NCBI GenBank assembly: GCA_965277875.1 | Contig: CBDIDV010000002.1 | Location: 3,038,001 to 3,102,000 of the forward strand | DNA: 64,000 nucleotides | From: CAWFQB01 sp965277875 | GTDB lineage: Bacteria > Armatimonadota > Chthonomonadetes > Chthonomonadales > Chthonomonadaceae | Reading direction: 5' to 3' | Shown here: piece by piece, positions 1 through 7,575 of the stretch | Numbering within the stretch: position 1 is the stretch's first letter | How the letters are laid out: each line of letters starts with the position of its first letter | Program-made: the position numbers and the translations under genes | Notes under the pieces: generated by a model | Seen by the model: only the letters and a program-made list of their open reading frames with translations | What the model was told of the DNA's origin: nothing | Databases searched by the model: none

Positions 1-359
1 GCGACATCCACCGCGTCAATCTGAACCGCGCCCTGAGCGAGTCTAACACCGACCTTGTGATACAGACCCTGAAAGCCCTGGAGCGCATCGGCGACGGGCG
101 GGCGATTGCGCCCGTGTCCCGGCTGGCGGCGGGCAAGGGCAGCGCGCGCTACAACGCGGACGTGCTGCACGCCGCCCTGCACTGCCTGCCCATCCTCGAA
201 GCCCGCGCCGTCTACGACACGGAAAACCAGACCCTGCTGCGCTCCGCCTGCATTCCGTTCGCGCCCAACGCCGATCTGCTGCGCCCGGTCGAAGAACTGA
301 CCGACGTTCGGGCCTATACTCTCCTGCGCCCCGCTGTCATTCCCAAATCGCCGGTTTGA
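1..359 (+). CDS. HEAT-repeat protein with LLR-motif tail, C-terminal fragment
   Basis: The reading frame is open from the left edge of the window (first full codon at base 3) to a TGA at 357-359, so only the last ~118 residues are present. The visible part holds one HEAT-like helical pair (ALERIGDGRAIAPVSRLA, followed by HAALHCLPILEARA). A tail follows with three LLR motifs (TLLRS, DLLRP, TLLRP) spaced 14 and 15 residues apart. The same domain order and tail occur in the proteins at 4137-4880, 33191-34372 and 58382-59395, so this is a fourth paralogue. By analogy the missing N-terminus should carry membrane segments, which is inference. Molecular function is unknown; HEAT repeats normally serve as protein-binding scaffolds. 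Confidence 0.8.
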   Translation, partial: DIHRVNLNRALSESNTDLVIQTLKALERIGDGRAIAPVSRLAAGKGSARYNADVLHAALHCLPILEARAVYDTENQTLLRSACIPFAPNADLLRPVEELTDVRAYTLLRPAVIPKSPV

Positions 360-363
360 GATT

Positions 364-433
364 GAGCCGGGTACAAAGAACGTACCCGACTCGGAGGCGC
401 TTCGCGCCAAGCGTCCTCGCGGACGCGGATGCA
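364..433. repeat. Composite GTAC-palindrome element, half copy
   Basis: Three consecutive hairpins can be read. The first is CGGGTAC-N7-GTACCCG (368-388), the second GGCGC-TTC-GCGCC around 396-408, and the third GCGTCC-N4-GGACGC (411-426), followed by GGATGCA. The same order of hairpins is found in one arm of the repeat at 44882-45031 and in the core of the repeat at 36469-36596. The element lies between the convergent ends of two genes. It resembles a REP/BIME-like element, but no transposase for it is visible here. Confidence 0.7.
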
Positions 434-477
434 AATTGTACTGGAAGGGAGTTTTACACCAATGAAGCTCTCAAACA

Positions 478-1206
478 CTATTTGCTGCTGTTCTTCGCGA
501 CCTCGTCCCGCCGCGTGTCTCGGACGGCGTACACCATGACGCCAAGCGTTGCGCCCGGTTTCGCGGTTGTGTGACAGCTCAGGCATTCCGGCTTGAACGC
601 GCGGACGGGGCGCATCAGCACGTTCCACTCGCCGTCATGGGCGCGTTGTTCCCGGCCTTTCATCAGTGCAGGCAGCGCCTTGATCGCCTTCTTCTCGATA
701 GCATCCTGGTCAAACCCGTTCATTCTATCGAAGCTGATTGGGGTCGGGTGGTAAAAGTACCCCGCGTTTTCGATAGACTGCTGATTGAAATACAGCATGT
801 GCAGTTTTGGATCTTGCGCGTAGCCCTCACGCCCCGGCACTGGCACACAACGCAGCAGGCTGATGGCGTAATCACGCCGGGCCGCGTTGACGTTGGCGAT
901 CTGCCGCCTTTCTTCGGGCGACTCCACCTTTAGCTGCACAAGACCGGCGTGTTCGCGGTACACGATACGCAGTGCGCCGAAGTTCATGTCGCGCAGTATC
1001 TCGAAGCGGGGTTGTACGTAAGCGTCCAGTGCCTCGGCCACCTGCATCGGGGCTGTTAGTTTTTGTGTCGGCACAGAGGTTGAGGCGAGTACCTGACCGG
1101 GCAGTTCGTACCGCCACGCGTTGTAATACATCTTCCCGCAGCACGAGGAAATCAGCATCAGCGGCAGCAGGACGCAGCCGCAAAGCGCCCGTTGTGATGT
1201 GGACAT
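478..1206 (-). CDS. Monohaem c-type lipoprotein (DUF3365/Tll0287-like)
   Basis: This is a 242-residue protein. A lipoprotein signal ends in the lipobox ISSC at about residues 20-23, so it should be anchored to a membrane on the extracytoplasmic side. Near the C-terminus the motif CLSCH (about residue 212) is a classic CXXCH site for one covalent haem c, in the context RPVRAFKPECLSCHTTAKPG. That arrangement resembles the DUF3365/Tll0287-like sensor or haem proteins; I recognise this from the motif context and have no alignment. A role in electron transfer or redox sensing is inferred. The gene lies 31 bases downstream of the GHL10 gene on the same strand, so the two may share a transcript. Confidence 0.75.
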   Translation of the reverse strand: MSTSQRALCGCVLLPLMLISSCCGKMYYNAWRYELPGQVLASTSVPTQKLTAPMQVAEALDAYVQPRFEILRDMNFGALRIVYREHAGLVQLKVESPEERRQIANVNAARRDYAISLLRCVPVPGREGYAQDPKLHMLYFNQQSIENAGYFYHPTPISFDRMNGFDQDAIEKKAIKALPALMKGREQRAHDGEWNVLMRPVRAFKPECLSCHTTAKPGATLGVMVYAVRDTRRDEVAKNSSK

Positions 1207-1237
1207 AAATATCTCCTTGCCTTCCGCGTCGCCAGTT

Positions 1238-3133
1238 CTATAATCCCGTACCCGGCGTGCCGTTGTGGATGATGACGGGCGGGTCTATGGATCCCGACGC
1301 TTTGCGGGCTAATCGCTGCTGTCGTACCTGCGCGAGCAGGCCGGGTACGGCGTGGGGCGCGGTCGCGGCCTCGTGGAACGACTGGCCTATCACGCTCCAT
1401 AGCGCGTCATTGAAGTACGACAGGTCAAAGATCATGACGCCCTGCGTGGTCGCGAGCGCGGCCTGTAACGCGGGCTTGAGCGTTTCGGGCTGCTTTAAGT
1501 AGTCGGCGACATTGATGCCCGCGTACACCCACGCCTGATCGCCTATGGCCCGGTTGGATAACTGCCCTGCGGCCTCAATGGTCGCGCCGACAGATTTGCC
1601 CGAAGCCAGCGCGTCCGACATCGTAGCGGTCGGGTAATAGCAGCCGGTCGTGATCCAGTCGCACAGGCCCGCGTACCCGGTTTGCATGTACGTGGGCGTA
1701 AGGAAGCGGAACCCGGCCCGAAAGTCGTCACCGGCCCAATTCGCGCCCAGCGCGGCATAATCGCCGTACCAGGAGCCGGTGTACGTGCTGACTGTGGCAT
1801 TGGGGCGTATCGCCTTGACCGTGGCCGCTGCGGTCGCCAGCCAGTTTCGCAGGGTCAGGGCGCGAAAGGCCAGCCACGCGTCGTAGTAGGGGCCGGGCGT
1901 GACGCGCTTGCTCAGGGTCGGGAACGCGAAGTCGTAGCGGAACACATCGTCGGGCCAGCGCAGGGTCTTGCCGTTCAGGACGGGGGCCAGGTACGCCTCG
2001 AATTGTTTGCGGGTGTCCTCGCTGAAATCCGCGTTGATGCCCGCGTAGCGGAAGCGGTCGTCGAAGATCACGCCGTCAATGGCGTAGTTGGTGCAAACCT
2101 CGGTCAGCATGGCCCGCATCCGCGCCTGCACGTCGGCCCGGTGCGGATTGACCATCAGGGGAACCTGCTCCTGCGCCTGCGCCATCGGCACATAAGCGGG
2201 CGTACTGTCCAGCGCAAGCGTGGCCGCGACCGGCGCATTTTGACGCAGCCACGCGGCTCCCGCCCCCTCGCCCACAAGGTACGCGCCCCGCCACGGCGCA
2301 CTACCCAGCAGCGACAGAGCATTGCCTTCGACCTGCGCAATCACCTTGCCGCTCTCGTCCAGGGCGACCGCAAATCCGCTCGATTTGGCGGGCAGGTTCT
2401 TCACGTCCGTGACCACGGCAAGTTCGTTTTCATTCTGAGCGGGCGCATTGACGCGCTGCGAAACCACAAACGTCGCGCCGGACGTGCTGCGAACGCGCGT
2501 CTCAGCCGTATAGAGGACGGTCTGCCATTCGGGATGCTCGTACCCCGGCCCCTGCTTTTTCACCGTATTGTTGTCGCCCCGGTGTCCCTCGCTGAACGCG
2601 TTCATGTTGACCACAAGCCCCAGCCCGTTCTCGTGACAGCGGGCGAACATATCGGGCAGGGGGTCATAGTCGAGGGGAATGCTGCGGTCTTTCCATGTTG
2701 TGAGTTTGGGCGCGTACTTGCTCGGATACATCGTGTACCCGACAATCGGTTTCACGTCCAGCACGACCGTGTTGAATCCCGCCGTTTTGATCTGCAGGGC
2801 AAGGGCCGCGATCTTTTCGGGCGTGTTGACCGCGTTCATGTTGGCCGTGCCGTCAATCCACAAAATACGCGCCTGCAAATGGCGGGCGCGGGCCGTCTGC
2901 TGCGCGATGCCCACATTGTTATTGGCCTCGTCCAGCGCGATGGCGGGCAGGCTGGGCAGCGGATTGTACGCGGCGGGCGGAACCGCCGGCGGCACGACAA
3001 GCGGGGATTGGCTGGGCGGCATGGCGGGTTTATCCTGTTTGTCCAAAACTTGCTGTGCGCCGACAAAGCGAGCAGACGACAATGCGGCAGACAGCAGCAG
3101 GAACATGGCGAGACGATGACGGCAAATTTTCAT
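1238..3133 (-). CDS. Secreted GHL10-family glycosyl hydrolase-like protein
   Basis: This 631-residue protein begins with a Sec signal peptide (MKICRHRLAMFLLLSAALSS to about residue 26) and is presumably exported. After a short proline-rich stretch it carries the GHL10 (DUF187, YngK-like) TIM-barrel signature: GFNTVVLDVKPIVGYTMYPS near residue 120, the asparagine-rich strand GLGLVVNMNAFSEGHR, and IDGVIFDDRFRYAG near residue 355. The family is related to glycoside hydrolases and is thought to act on polysaccharide, but its substrate is usually unknown. Length is typical for the family with its C-terminal portion. The haem lipoprotein gene follows 31 bases downstream on the same strand. Confidence 0.85.
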   Translation of the reverse strand: MKICRHRLAMFLLLSAALSSARFVGAQQVLDKQDKPAMPPSQSPLVVPPAVPPAAYNPLPSLPAIALDEANNNVGIAQQTARARHLQARILWIDGTANMNAVNTPEKIAALALQIKTAGFNTVVLDVKPIVGYTMYPSKYAPKLTTWKDRSIPLDYDPLPDMFARCHENGLGLVVNMNAFSEGHRGDNNTVKKQGPGYEHPEWQTVLYTAETRVRSTSGATFVVSQRVNAPAQNENELAVVTDVKNLPAKSSGFAVALDESGKVIAQVEGNALSLLGSAPWRGAYLVGEGAGAAWLRQNAPVAATLALDSTPAYVPMAQAQEQVPLMVNPHRADVQARMRAMLTEVCTNYAIDGVIFDDRFRYAGINADFSEDTRKQFEAYLAPVLNGKTLRWPDDVFRYDFAFPTLSKRVTPGPYYDAWLAFRALTLRNWLATAAATVKAIRPNATVSTYTGSWYGDYAALGANWAGDDFRAGFRFLTPTYMQTGYAGLCDWITTGCYYPTATMSDALASGKSVGATIEAAGQLSNRAIGDQAWVYAGINVADYLKQPETLKPALQAALATTQGVMIFDLSYFNDALWSVIGQSFHEAATAPHAVPGLLAQVRQQRLARKASGSIDPPVIIHNGTPGTGL

Positions 3134-3225
3134 GATGTGCGTTTGGTTTCTCCTGCCTCATTGTACCCGCTCGTACCCGTTCAGGCGCTTTCCCTCAGCG
3201 CAGACGTTACGCCTCCCTGTTACGG

Positions 3226-3254
3226 TTGACGGACATGGCAGGGAACGGTACAAT
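3226..3254 (+). promoter_or_regulatory. Sigma-70-type promoter
   Basis: TTGACG (3226-3231), a 17-base spacer and TACAAT (3249-3254) form a near-consensus promoter. It reads toward the gene starting at 3324, leaving a leader of about 65 bases. It lies in the 190-base divergent region between the GHL10 gene and the nuclease-like gene. Confidence 0.65.
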
Positions 3255-3323
3255 AGTTTGCAGGAAAACAGGCGGAGAAACACAGGGATCAGGGCCGCTG
3301 TGACGAGGGAAGGTTAAAAAACG

Positions 3324-3914
3324 ATGAAACGCGCCTTCACGACTCTGACGCTGGAAGATGTATTGCTGATGACCTCCACGCGCCAGATCACCCGCTGGCA
3401 ACTGGAAACGCCGCCGCGCCCGCCAAGCGACCATTTTTTGGAAACTCTGCGGCGTCTGCGGGTGTTTGATCTGGACAATACCGAAGCGGCCAAACTGCTG
3501 TTGATTGACGCGCTGCTTGCAGAGGTTGTTCCCACCTACCCCCGGCTAAAGGTGTGGAAGGCGATGCCGCTGGAGTCGGGAACCATGACGGGCATCGCCG
3601 ACTATCTTATCGCGCCGAATTACGCTTACTTTACAACGCCTCTGTTGTGCGCGGTCGAAGCCAAGCGCGACGATTTTGTGCAGGGCCGCGTCCAGTGCCT
3701 TGCTGAAATGCTCGCCTGCCAGGGGAATAATCAGCAGGGCGGCAGCGCGTCCGACGTGTTCGGCATCGTGAGCAACGGGCAGGGCTGGCAATTCCATAAA
3801 CTTACTTCCGACGGTGAAGTGTTCGAGACGGGCCTGTACACGATGAACGATCTGCCCAGCCTGCTGGGCGCTCTGGAATACGTCTGCGCGGAATGCGCCC
3901 GCCTGCTCCCCTGA
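3324..3914 (+). CDS. PD-(D/E)XK nuclease-like protein of unknown role
   Basis: A 196-residue soluble protein with no signal peptide. The centre reads GIADYLIAPNYAYF followed by LLCAVEAKRDDF. An aspartate followed about 15 residues later by E-A-K matches the D...(D/E)XK core of the PD-(D/E)XK nuclease fold. A similar layout is known in restriction-endonuclease-like proteins common in cyanobacteria. The nuclease assignment rests on this motif spacing only. It is a single gene with its own promoter upstream and an intergenic repeat downstream, and nothing links it to a methyltransferase. The ATG at 3324 follows AGGGAAGG, an acceptable though distant ribosome-binding site. Confidence 0.6.
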   Translation: MKRAFTTLTLEDVLLMTSTRQITRWQLETPPRPPSDHFLETLRRLRVFDLDNTEAAKLLLIDALLAEVVPTYPRLKVWKAMPLESGTMTGIADYLIAPNYAYFTTPLLCAVEAKRDDFVQGRVQCLAEMLACQGNNQQGGSASDVFGIVSNGQGWQFHKLTSDGEVFETGLYTMNDLPSLLGALEYVCAECARLLP

Positions 3915-3984
3915 TTTCCAAAAGTTTGCGCCCTCAGCCGTATGGGGCCATCTTCGTCCTTTCAGGAAGAAGGCTGACTCGTTC

Positions 3985-4101
3985 CTCTGGCGCGTTGAAT
4001 GAAGTTTGCATACAACGGCGAACCCACTTACGCCCTCGCTCCCTTCTCCCTGGCGAGGTACGAGCGAATCAGGGAGAAGGGCCGGGGATGAGGGTAAACG
4101 C
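3985..4101. repeat. Long direct repeat, copy A
   Basis: This ~115-base sequence, from CTCTGGCGCGTTGAATGAAG to GAGGGTAAA, recurs almost unchanged at 5097-5211 in the same orientation. It contains a dyad (CCCTTCTCCCT ... AGGGAGAAGGG). Weaker similarity extends about 30 bases upstream of both copies. The pair flanks the HEAT/LLR-tail gene and a tiny ORF. Confidence 0.85.
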
Positions 4102-4136
4102 CTGCGCCCTGCACTCGCTCTAAGAGCGTGACAAAA

Positions 4137-4880
4137 TCAGACAGGCGATTCCGTATCGTCAGAAGCAGAAGCGCGAAGCAGTTGTTGGGGCGCGCTGTCG
4201 GCGCGTTCTGCCAAGGCGCGCAGCAGCGTGGCAGGGGCATCGGGATTATGGTCAGGGCGCAACAGCACATCTTTCAGGTTCTCATAGGCGATACGCTCCT
4301 TGATTACCTGCACACACTGATCAGCGGCGGCGCGCACTTTGTCCGTAGTGTAGTATTTTTTTATGAGGCGTTCAACATCGGATAAATCGCGCCTATCACC
4401 GATTTGCTCCAGTGCGGATAGCACGAGTAAACAGTAGACGGCATCAGAGCAGTCGTCCATAGGCACGTTGAAACCATGAACGAACATATCGCGGCGGATA
4501 CGAGCGCGTTGCTGTGTATTCAAAGTGTCTGCATCTTCGGGCTTGAGCAAGGGCAGTAGACGCGCAACCGCTTCTTTCGAAGCCTTGCGAGCTTGATGAA
4601 CCATAACGCTGGTATGTGCAACCGTGTCGTAAAGATTGAGCATTGTGCCAATCTGTCTGGCATCCTGCGTGTTTTCCATAAAAATTATCAGTTGTTTTGC
4701 ATTCTTGTCCTCCACATGAGCAGGGTGCATGAATAAACATTTTACAAGAGTATTGGCAAGTGTGCCGACAGCCAAAAAGGGCATCAGTATATTCAAAATA
4801 TGAACGCTCCTCCAAACTGTACCAACGATAGCAACAGTAACAATAACAAAGCAAGCTGTAATAATCATAATCCAATCCAA
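4137..4880 (-). CDS. Membrane HEAT-like protein with LLR-motif tail
   Basis: 247 residues. Two hydrophobic segments at the N-terminus (about residues 4-22 and 27-50) should place it in the inner membrane. The rest is helical and ends in the block SALEQIGDRRDLSDVERL. The tail then shows VLLRP, TLLRA and QLLRA, spaced 13 and 15 residues apart. The helical block with LLPLLKPEDADTLNTQQRAR aligns by eye with LLPLLTPGDAHWLLPEQRDR in the protein at 58382-59395, so the two are paralogues. The first codon at 4880 is TTG; an in-frame ATG lies at 4868 and neither has a clear ribosome-binding site. Translation may be coupled to the tiny ORF ending at 4884. Function unknown; HEAT-like helices suggest a scaffold. 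Confidence 0.8.
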   Translation of the reverse strand: MDWIMIITACFVIVTVAIVGTVWRSVHILNILMPFLAVGTLANTLVKCLFMHPAHVEDKNAKQLIIFMENTQDARQIGTMLNLYDTVAHTSVMVHQARKASKEAVARLLPLLKPEDADTLNTQQRARIRRDMFVHGFNVPMDDCSDAVYCLLVLSALEQIGDRRDLSDVERLIKKYYTTDKVRAAADQCVQVIKERIAYENLKDVLLRPDHNPDAPATLLRALAERADSAPQQLLRASASDDTESPV

Positions 4881-4883
4881 CCG

Positions 4884-4997
4884 CTATAAGCGGTTGGAAT
4901 TGCGGCGCACACATGCCAAAAGCGCCTCGAACTCGGCGGAGGTGAGCAGGGTATCTTCGGCGGGCGGGTTGGATATGAGTGGCGGTTGGGTCTGCAT
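4884..4997 (-). CDS. Possible 37-residue leader ORF
   Basis: An ATG at 4997 opens a 37-codon frame (MQTQPPLISNPPAEDTLLTS onward, ending CVRRNSNRL) that stops three bases before the TTG start of the HEAT/LLR gene. The stop and the next start are close enough for translational coupling. I see no strong ribosome-binding site and do not recognise the peptide. It may be a real leader peptide, the displaced N-terminus of the next protein, or chance. Confidence 0.3.
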   Translation of the reverse strand: MQTQPPLISNPPAEDTLLTSAEFEALLACVRRNSNRL

Positions 4998-5096
4998 GAC
5001 GTAGTATTCGGCACATGACGGCGTTTTCCTGCACAGGGGGAACCCTCATCCGCGCTCCGCGCACCTTCTCCCGGAGGGAGAAGGCCAATTTGTTCA

Positions 5097-5211
5097 TCTG
5101 GCGCGTTGAATGAAGTTTGCATACAACGGCGAACCCACTTGCGCCCTCGCTCCCTTCTCCCTAGCGAGGTACGAGCGAATCAGGGAGAAGGGCCGGGGTT
5201 GAGGGTAAAAG
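5097..5211. repeat. Long direct repeat, copy B
   Basis: Second copy of the repeat at 3985-4101, same orientation, with only a few differences. Just upstream (5043-5087) lies another dyad (CTTCTCCCGGAGGGAGAAGG) of the kind often seen as intergenic repeats in bacteria. The copy ends about 90 bases before the trxC start and so lies in its promoter/leader region. Confidence 0.85.
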
Positions 5212-5301
5212 CTTCCATTGACAGGAAGGAAGCCACTGCAAACCACGTATAGATACTTACAGGTTTTTATACGAAAGTTACAGCAAATACGGAGTACGAA
5301 A

Positions 5302-5766
5302 ATGAGCAAAGATACACTGGACGAAAAGGGCGTGGTGATCGCGTGCGCGGAGTGCGGGCAGAAGAACCGGACGCCGTATGCGCGGCTGGGCGAGACGGGA
5401 GCCTGCGGGCGCTGCCACAGCGACATACGCCCGCCGTCCGCGCCCCTGGATGTAGTGCAGATCGCGCAGTTCGACGCACTGGTCGCAAATGCCGTCCTGC
5501 CGGTCGTGATTGACTTTTGGGCGCCGTGGTGCGGGCCGTGCAAGGCCGTCGCGCCGGAACTCGTGAAGGTGGCCGCCTCGAACGCGGGCCGCTTCCTGAT
5601 TGCCAAAGTGGACACGCAGGCCCTGCCCGCTCTGGGCCAGCGGTACGGCGTACAGTCCATTCCCACGATGGCCGTGTTTGTGGGCGGCAAGGAAGTCACG
5701 CGCACGATGGGCGCGCGTCCCGCTTCTGCCATCGAGTCGTTTGTGCGGCAGGCGATAGGCGGGTAG
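5302..5766 (+). CDS. trxC: Thioredoxin 2 (zinc-binding thioredoxin)
   Basis: A 154-residue protein. The N-terminus carries two CXXC pairs (CAECGQ and CGRCHSD, about residues 14-43) that form the zinc site of the TrxC subfamily. The thioredoxin fold follows, with the active site FWAPWCGPCK at about residues 72-81 and the cis-proline loop SIPT. It reduces protein disulfides in the cytoplasm, and TrxC-type proteins are associated with oxidative stress. The ATG at 5302 is chosen because ACGGAGTACGAAAATG gives a ribosome-binding site; the frame is open upstream to 5218 but that part is not thioredoxin-like. Confidence 0.93.
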   Translation: MSKDTLDEKGVVIACAECGQKNRTPYARLGETGACGRCHSDIRPPSAPLDVVQIAQFDALVANAVLPVVIDFWAPWCGPCKAVAPELVKVAASNAGRFLIAKVDTQALPALGQRYGVQSIPTMAVFVGGKEVTRTMGARPASAIESFVRQAIGG

Positions 5767-5852
5767 TTGTTTGTTGCTTGTTGGCTGGATACAAAGGTCT
5801 AAATCCAGTCAGAGAGTGGGCGTATCCTCAACAAACAACAAACAACAAGCAA
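5767..5852. repeat. GTT/AAC-rich inverted repeat between convergent genes
   Basis: Directly after the trxC stop codon the sequence is TTGTTTGTTGCTTGTTGG. Directly next to the stop of the WD40 gene on the other side is CAACAAACAACAAGCAAC. The two arms are approximate reverse complements, so a transcript from either side can fold. It may act as a bidirectional terminator, although no T-run typical of intrinsic terminators is present. Confidence 0.6.
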
Positions 5853-7256
5853 CTACTTTACCCGTTGATCCCAAATCGGTTGTCCCGCGGACAGGCCATA
5901 AGCGCGGATGCTGCCGCCCACGCCTGCGGCCACAACGTTCAGGCTGTCGGGGGTGTATTCCACGGCCTGCACGGATTCGGGGGCGTTGAGGGTACGCATC
6001 TGCGCGCCCGTGCGCGCGTCCCACAGCCTGACCGTGCGATCCGCGCTGCCGGTCGCGAGCGTCTGGCCGTCGGGGGCGAAGCGCACCCCGAACACAAAGC
6101 CGGTATGCCCGGTCAGCGTCAGATTTACCGCGCCCGTGTTCGTGTCGTAGATGTTGACCGTGTTGTCCGCGCTGCCGCTGGCGAGGGATTTGCCGTCGGG
6201 CGAAAACGCCACGCTCCATACGGCGTATTTGTGGCCGGTCAGGGTGTGCAGCACAGCCCCGCTTTGCGCGTCCCACACGATCACGTCGCCGTTGCCCACG
6301 CCGCCCGCTACCGTCTTGCCGTCGGGCGAAAACGCCACGGCAGTCGCGCCGAACGTTCCCGTAGACAGCGTGTTCTGGAGGGTTCCCGTGGCGGCATCCC
6401 ACAGGCGAACCGTATGGTCGTTGTAGCCCGCCGAGGCGACGCGTTTGCTGTCGGGGGCGAACGCCACGCCGCTGATGCGATCCGTATGCCCTTTGAGTTC
6501 CAGGCGGATCGTGCCGGATTGCGCGTCGAGCAGGCGCAGGATTTGATCCTGACAGCCTGCGGCGAGCAGGGTTCCATCCGGCGAGTAAGCCAGGGCGTAA
6601 ACGATCTGCCCCAGGCTTTTGCTGCCCTGCGACTGCCCCGTCTGCGCGTTCGCGAACCACAAGCGCCCGTTGAGGTCTTCGCCCGCGTACACATAGTTGT
6701 TGCGGGCCGCGAGCGCCTGCCCCCGCGCCGAGGTCGCCGCCGTCGCGGCCTGCGCGGCGGTATACGTATGCGCGGCCCTGAAACCCCGCCTGCGCCCGGT
6801 CGGCAGGGTGGCAGGCGCGGACGCGCGGGCAGACAGAGCATGGCGATTGCGGTTGTGCCGGTTCAAGTCGCCCTCGCCCGCATTGCTTTCATCGGCGGGG
6901 GCGTTGCTGCCTGTGTCGCTGTTTCCGGTGTCCGCAGGGCTGTCGGGCGGAACGTCTTCGACGGGGCCGGTATTATCGCTTGACGAACCGCCGGTCGGGT
7001 CGGTCGGCACAGAGGTTCCCGTGTTCGGGTCTGTGCCGCTGTAGCCGTAGGGAGTAATGCCGCCATAACGCGTCACGACGAACGTTCCCCCGCTGGCGAC
7101 GGCGCGGCCATCGGGCGAGATGGCGAGCGCGTACTGCTCCGTACTGGTGTCCGTTTGATCCCCCAGCCCGCCGCCCCCGCCGCACGCCTGCAATCCGCCC
7201 AGCGCCATACTTAACAGCGCTATTCGCGTCCAGCGCCCTGTGCCTCGCACACGCAT
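5853..7256 (-). CDS. WD40-repeat lipoprotein
   Basis: 467 residues. A signal peptide ends in the lipobox LQAC at about residue 25, followed by a run of glycines. A low-complexity Ser/Asp/Pro-rich linker continues to about residue 200. The C-terminal half has about seven WD40 blades, recognisable by repeated FSPDGK and VRLWDA motifs (for example VAFSPDGKSLASGSADNTVN). They should form one beta-propeller that serves as a protein-interaction platform on the outer face of a membrane. There is no enzymatic domain. It faces trxC convergently and is divergent from the ADP-ribosylglycohydrolase gene. Confidence 0.88.
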   Translation of the reverse strand: MRVRGTGRWTRIALLSMALGGLQACGGGGGLGDQTDTSTEQYALAISPDGRAVASGGTFVVTRYGGITPYGYSGTDPNTGTSVPTDPTGGSSSDNTGPVEDVPPDSPADTGNSDTGSNAPADESNAGEGDLNRHNRNRHALSARASAPATLPTGRRRGFRAAHTYTAAQAATAATSARGQALAARNNYVYAGEDLNGRLWFANAQTGQSQGSKSLGQIVYALAYSPDGTLLAAGCQDQILRLLDAQSGTIRLELKGHTDRISGVAFAPDSKRVASAGYNDHTVRLWDAATGTLQNTLSTGTFGATAVAFSPDGKTVAGGVGNGDVIVWDAQSGAVLHTLTGHKYAVWSVAFSPDGKSLASGSADNTVNIYDTNTGAVNLTLTGHTGFVFGVRFAPDGQTLATGSADRTVRLWDARTGAQMRTLNAPESVQAVEYTPDSLNVVAAGVGGSIRAYGLSAGQPIWDQRVK

Positions 7257-7467
7257 ACTCGCTCTCCCCCTTAGTAGTGCTGCCGGATGTGAATAAAGTA
7301 GTGGTCATCGAGTGGAACATCGGTTTGTCAATGCGCGTGAAACCGGGCGCGTTCCAGTTCGTCCTGAATAGAAGCGCGGACGCAGGACGCCAATTTACCT
7401 TTCTACGCTTATTCGCCCGCTTCGTGACGTACTTTGACATCGAAAAACTATCGAAAGACACACAAAC

Positions 7468-7496
7468 TTGACGGCATTTTCCTCAGCGGCTATAAT
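7468..7496 (+). promoter_or_regulatory. Strong sigma-70-type promoter
   Basis: TTGACG (7468-7473), a spacer of exactly 17 bases, and a perfect TATAAT (7491-7496). It reads toward the gene starting at 7576, giving a leader of about 75 bases that contains the AAC-rich repeat. It is one of the best promoters in the window. The rest of the 319-base divergent region (7257-7575) shows no gene. Confidence 0.75.
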
Positions 7497-7527
7497 GCCA
7501 GCACACAACGCTTACTACGCAGCAAGC

Positions 7528-7566
7528 CACAAACAACAAATAACAAGCAACAAATAACAAGCAACG
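7528..7566 (+). repeat. AAC-rich repeat before a gene start
   Basis: Imperfect repetition of ACAAACAACAAATAACAAGC units ends 9 bases before the ATG at 7576. It belongs to the same low-complexity family as 5830-5852, 13018-13057, 17926-18060 and 22306-22330. Before starts it occurs in the CAA orientation and after stops in the GTT orientation. Confidence 0.7.
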
Positions 7567-7575
7567 GAGCGATAC

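Noticed and set aside
1682..3229. Long plus-strand frame opposite the GHL10 gene
   Set aside because: It is the antisense of a clear signal-peptide protein with GHL10 motifs. The composition (Arg, Gly, His, Val-rich) is typical of antisense frames in high-GC DNA.
4444..5097. 217-residue minus-strand frame overlapping the HEAT/LLR gene
   Set aside because: It is cysteine-, tyrosine- and serine-rich, spans a repeat and lies in another frame of a supported gene.
5517..6983. Long plus-strand frame across trxC and opposite the WD40 gene
   Set aside because: It overlaps two genes with unmistakable domains and has no domain of its own.
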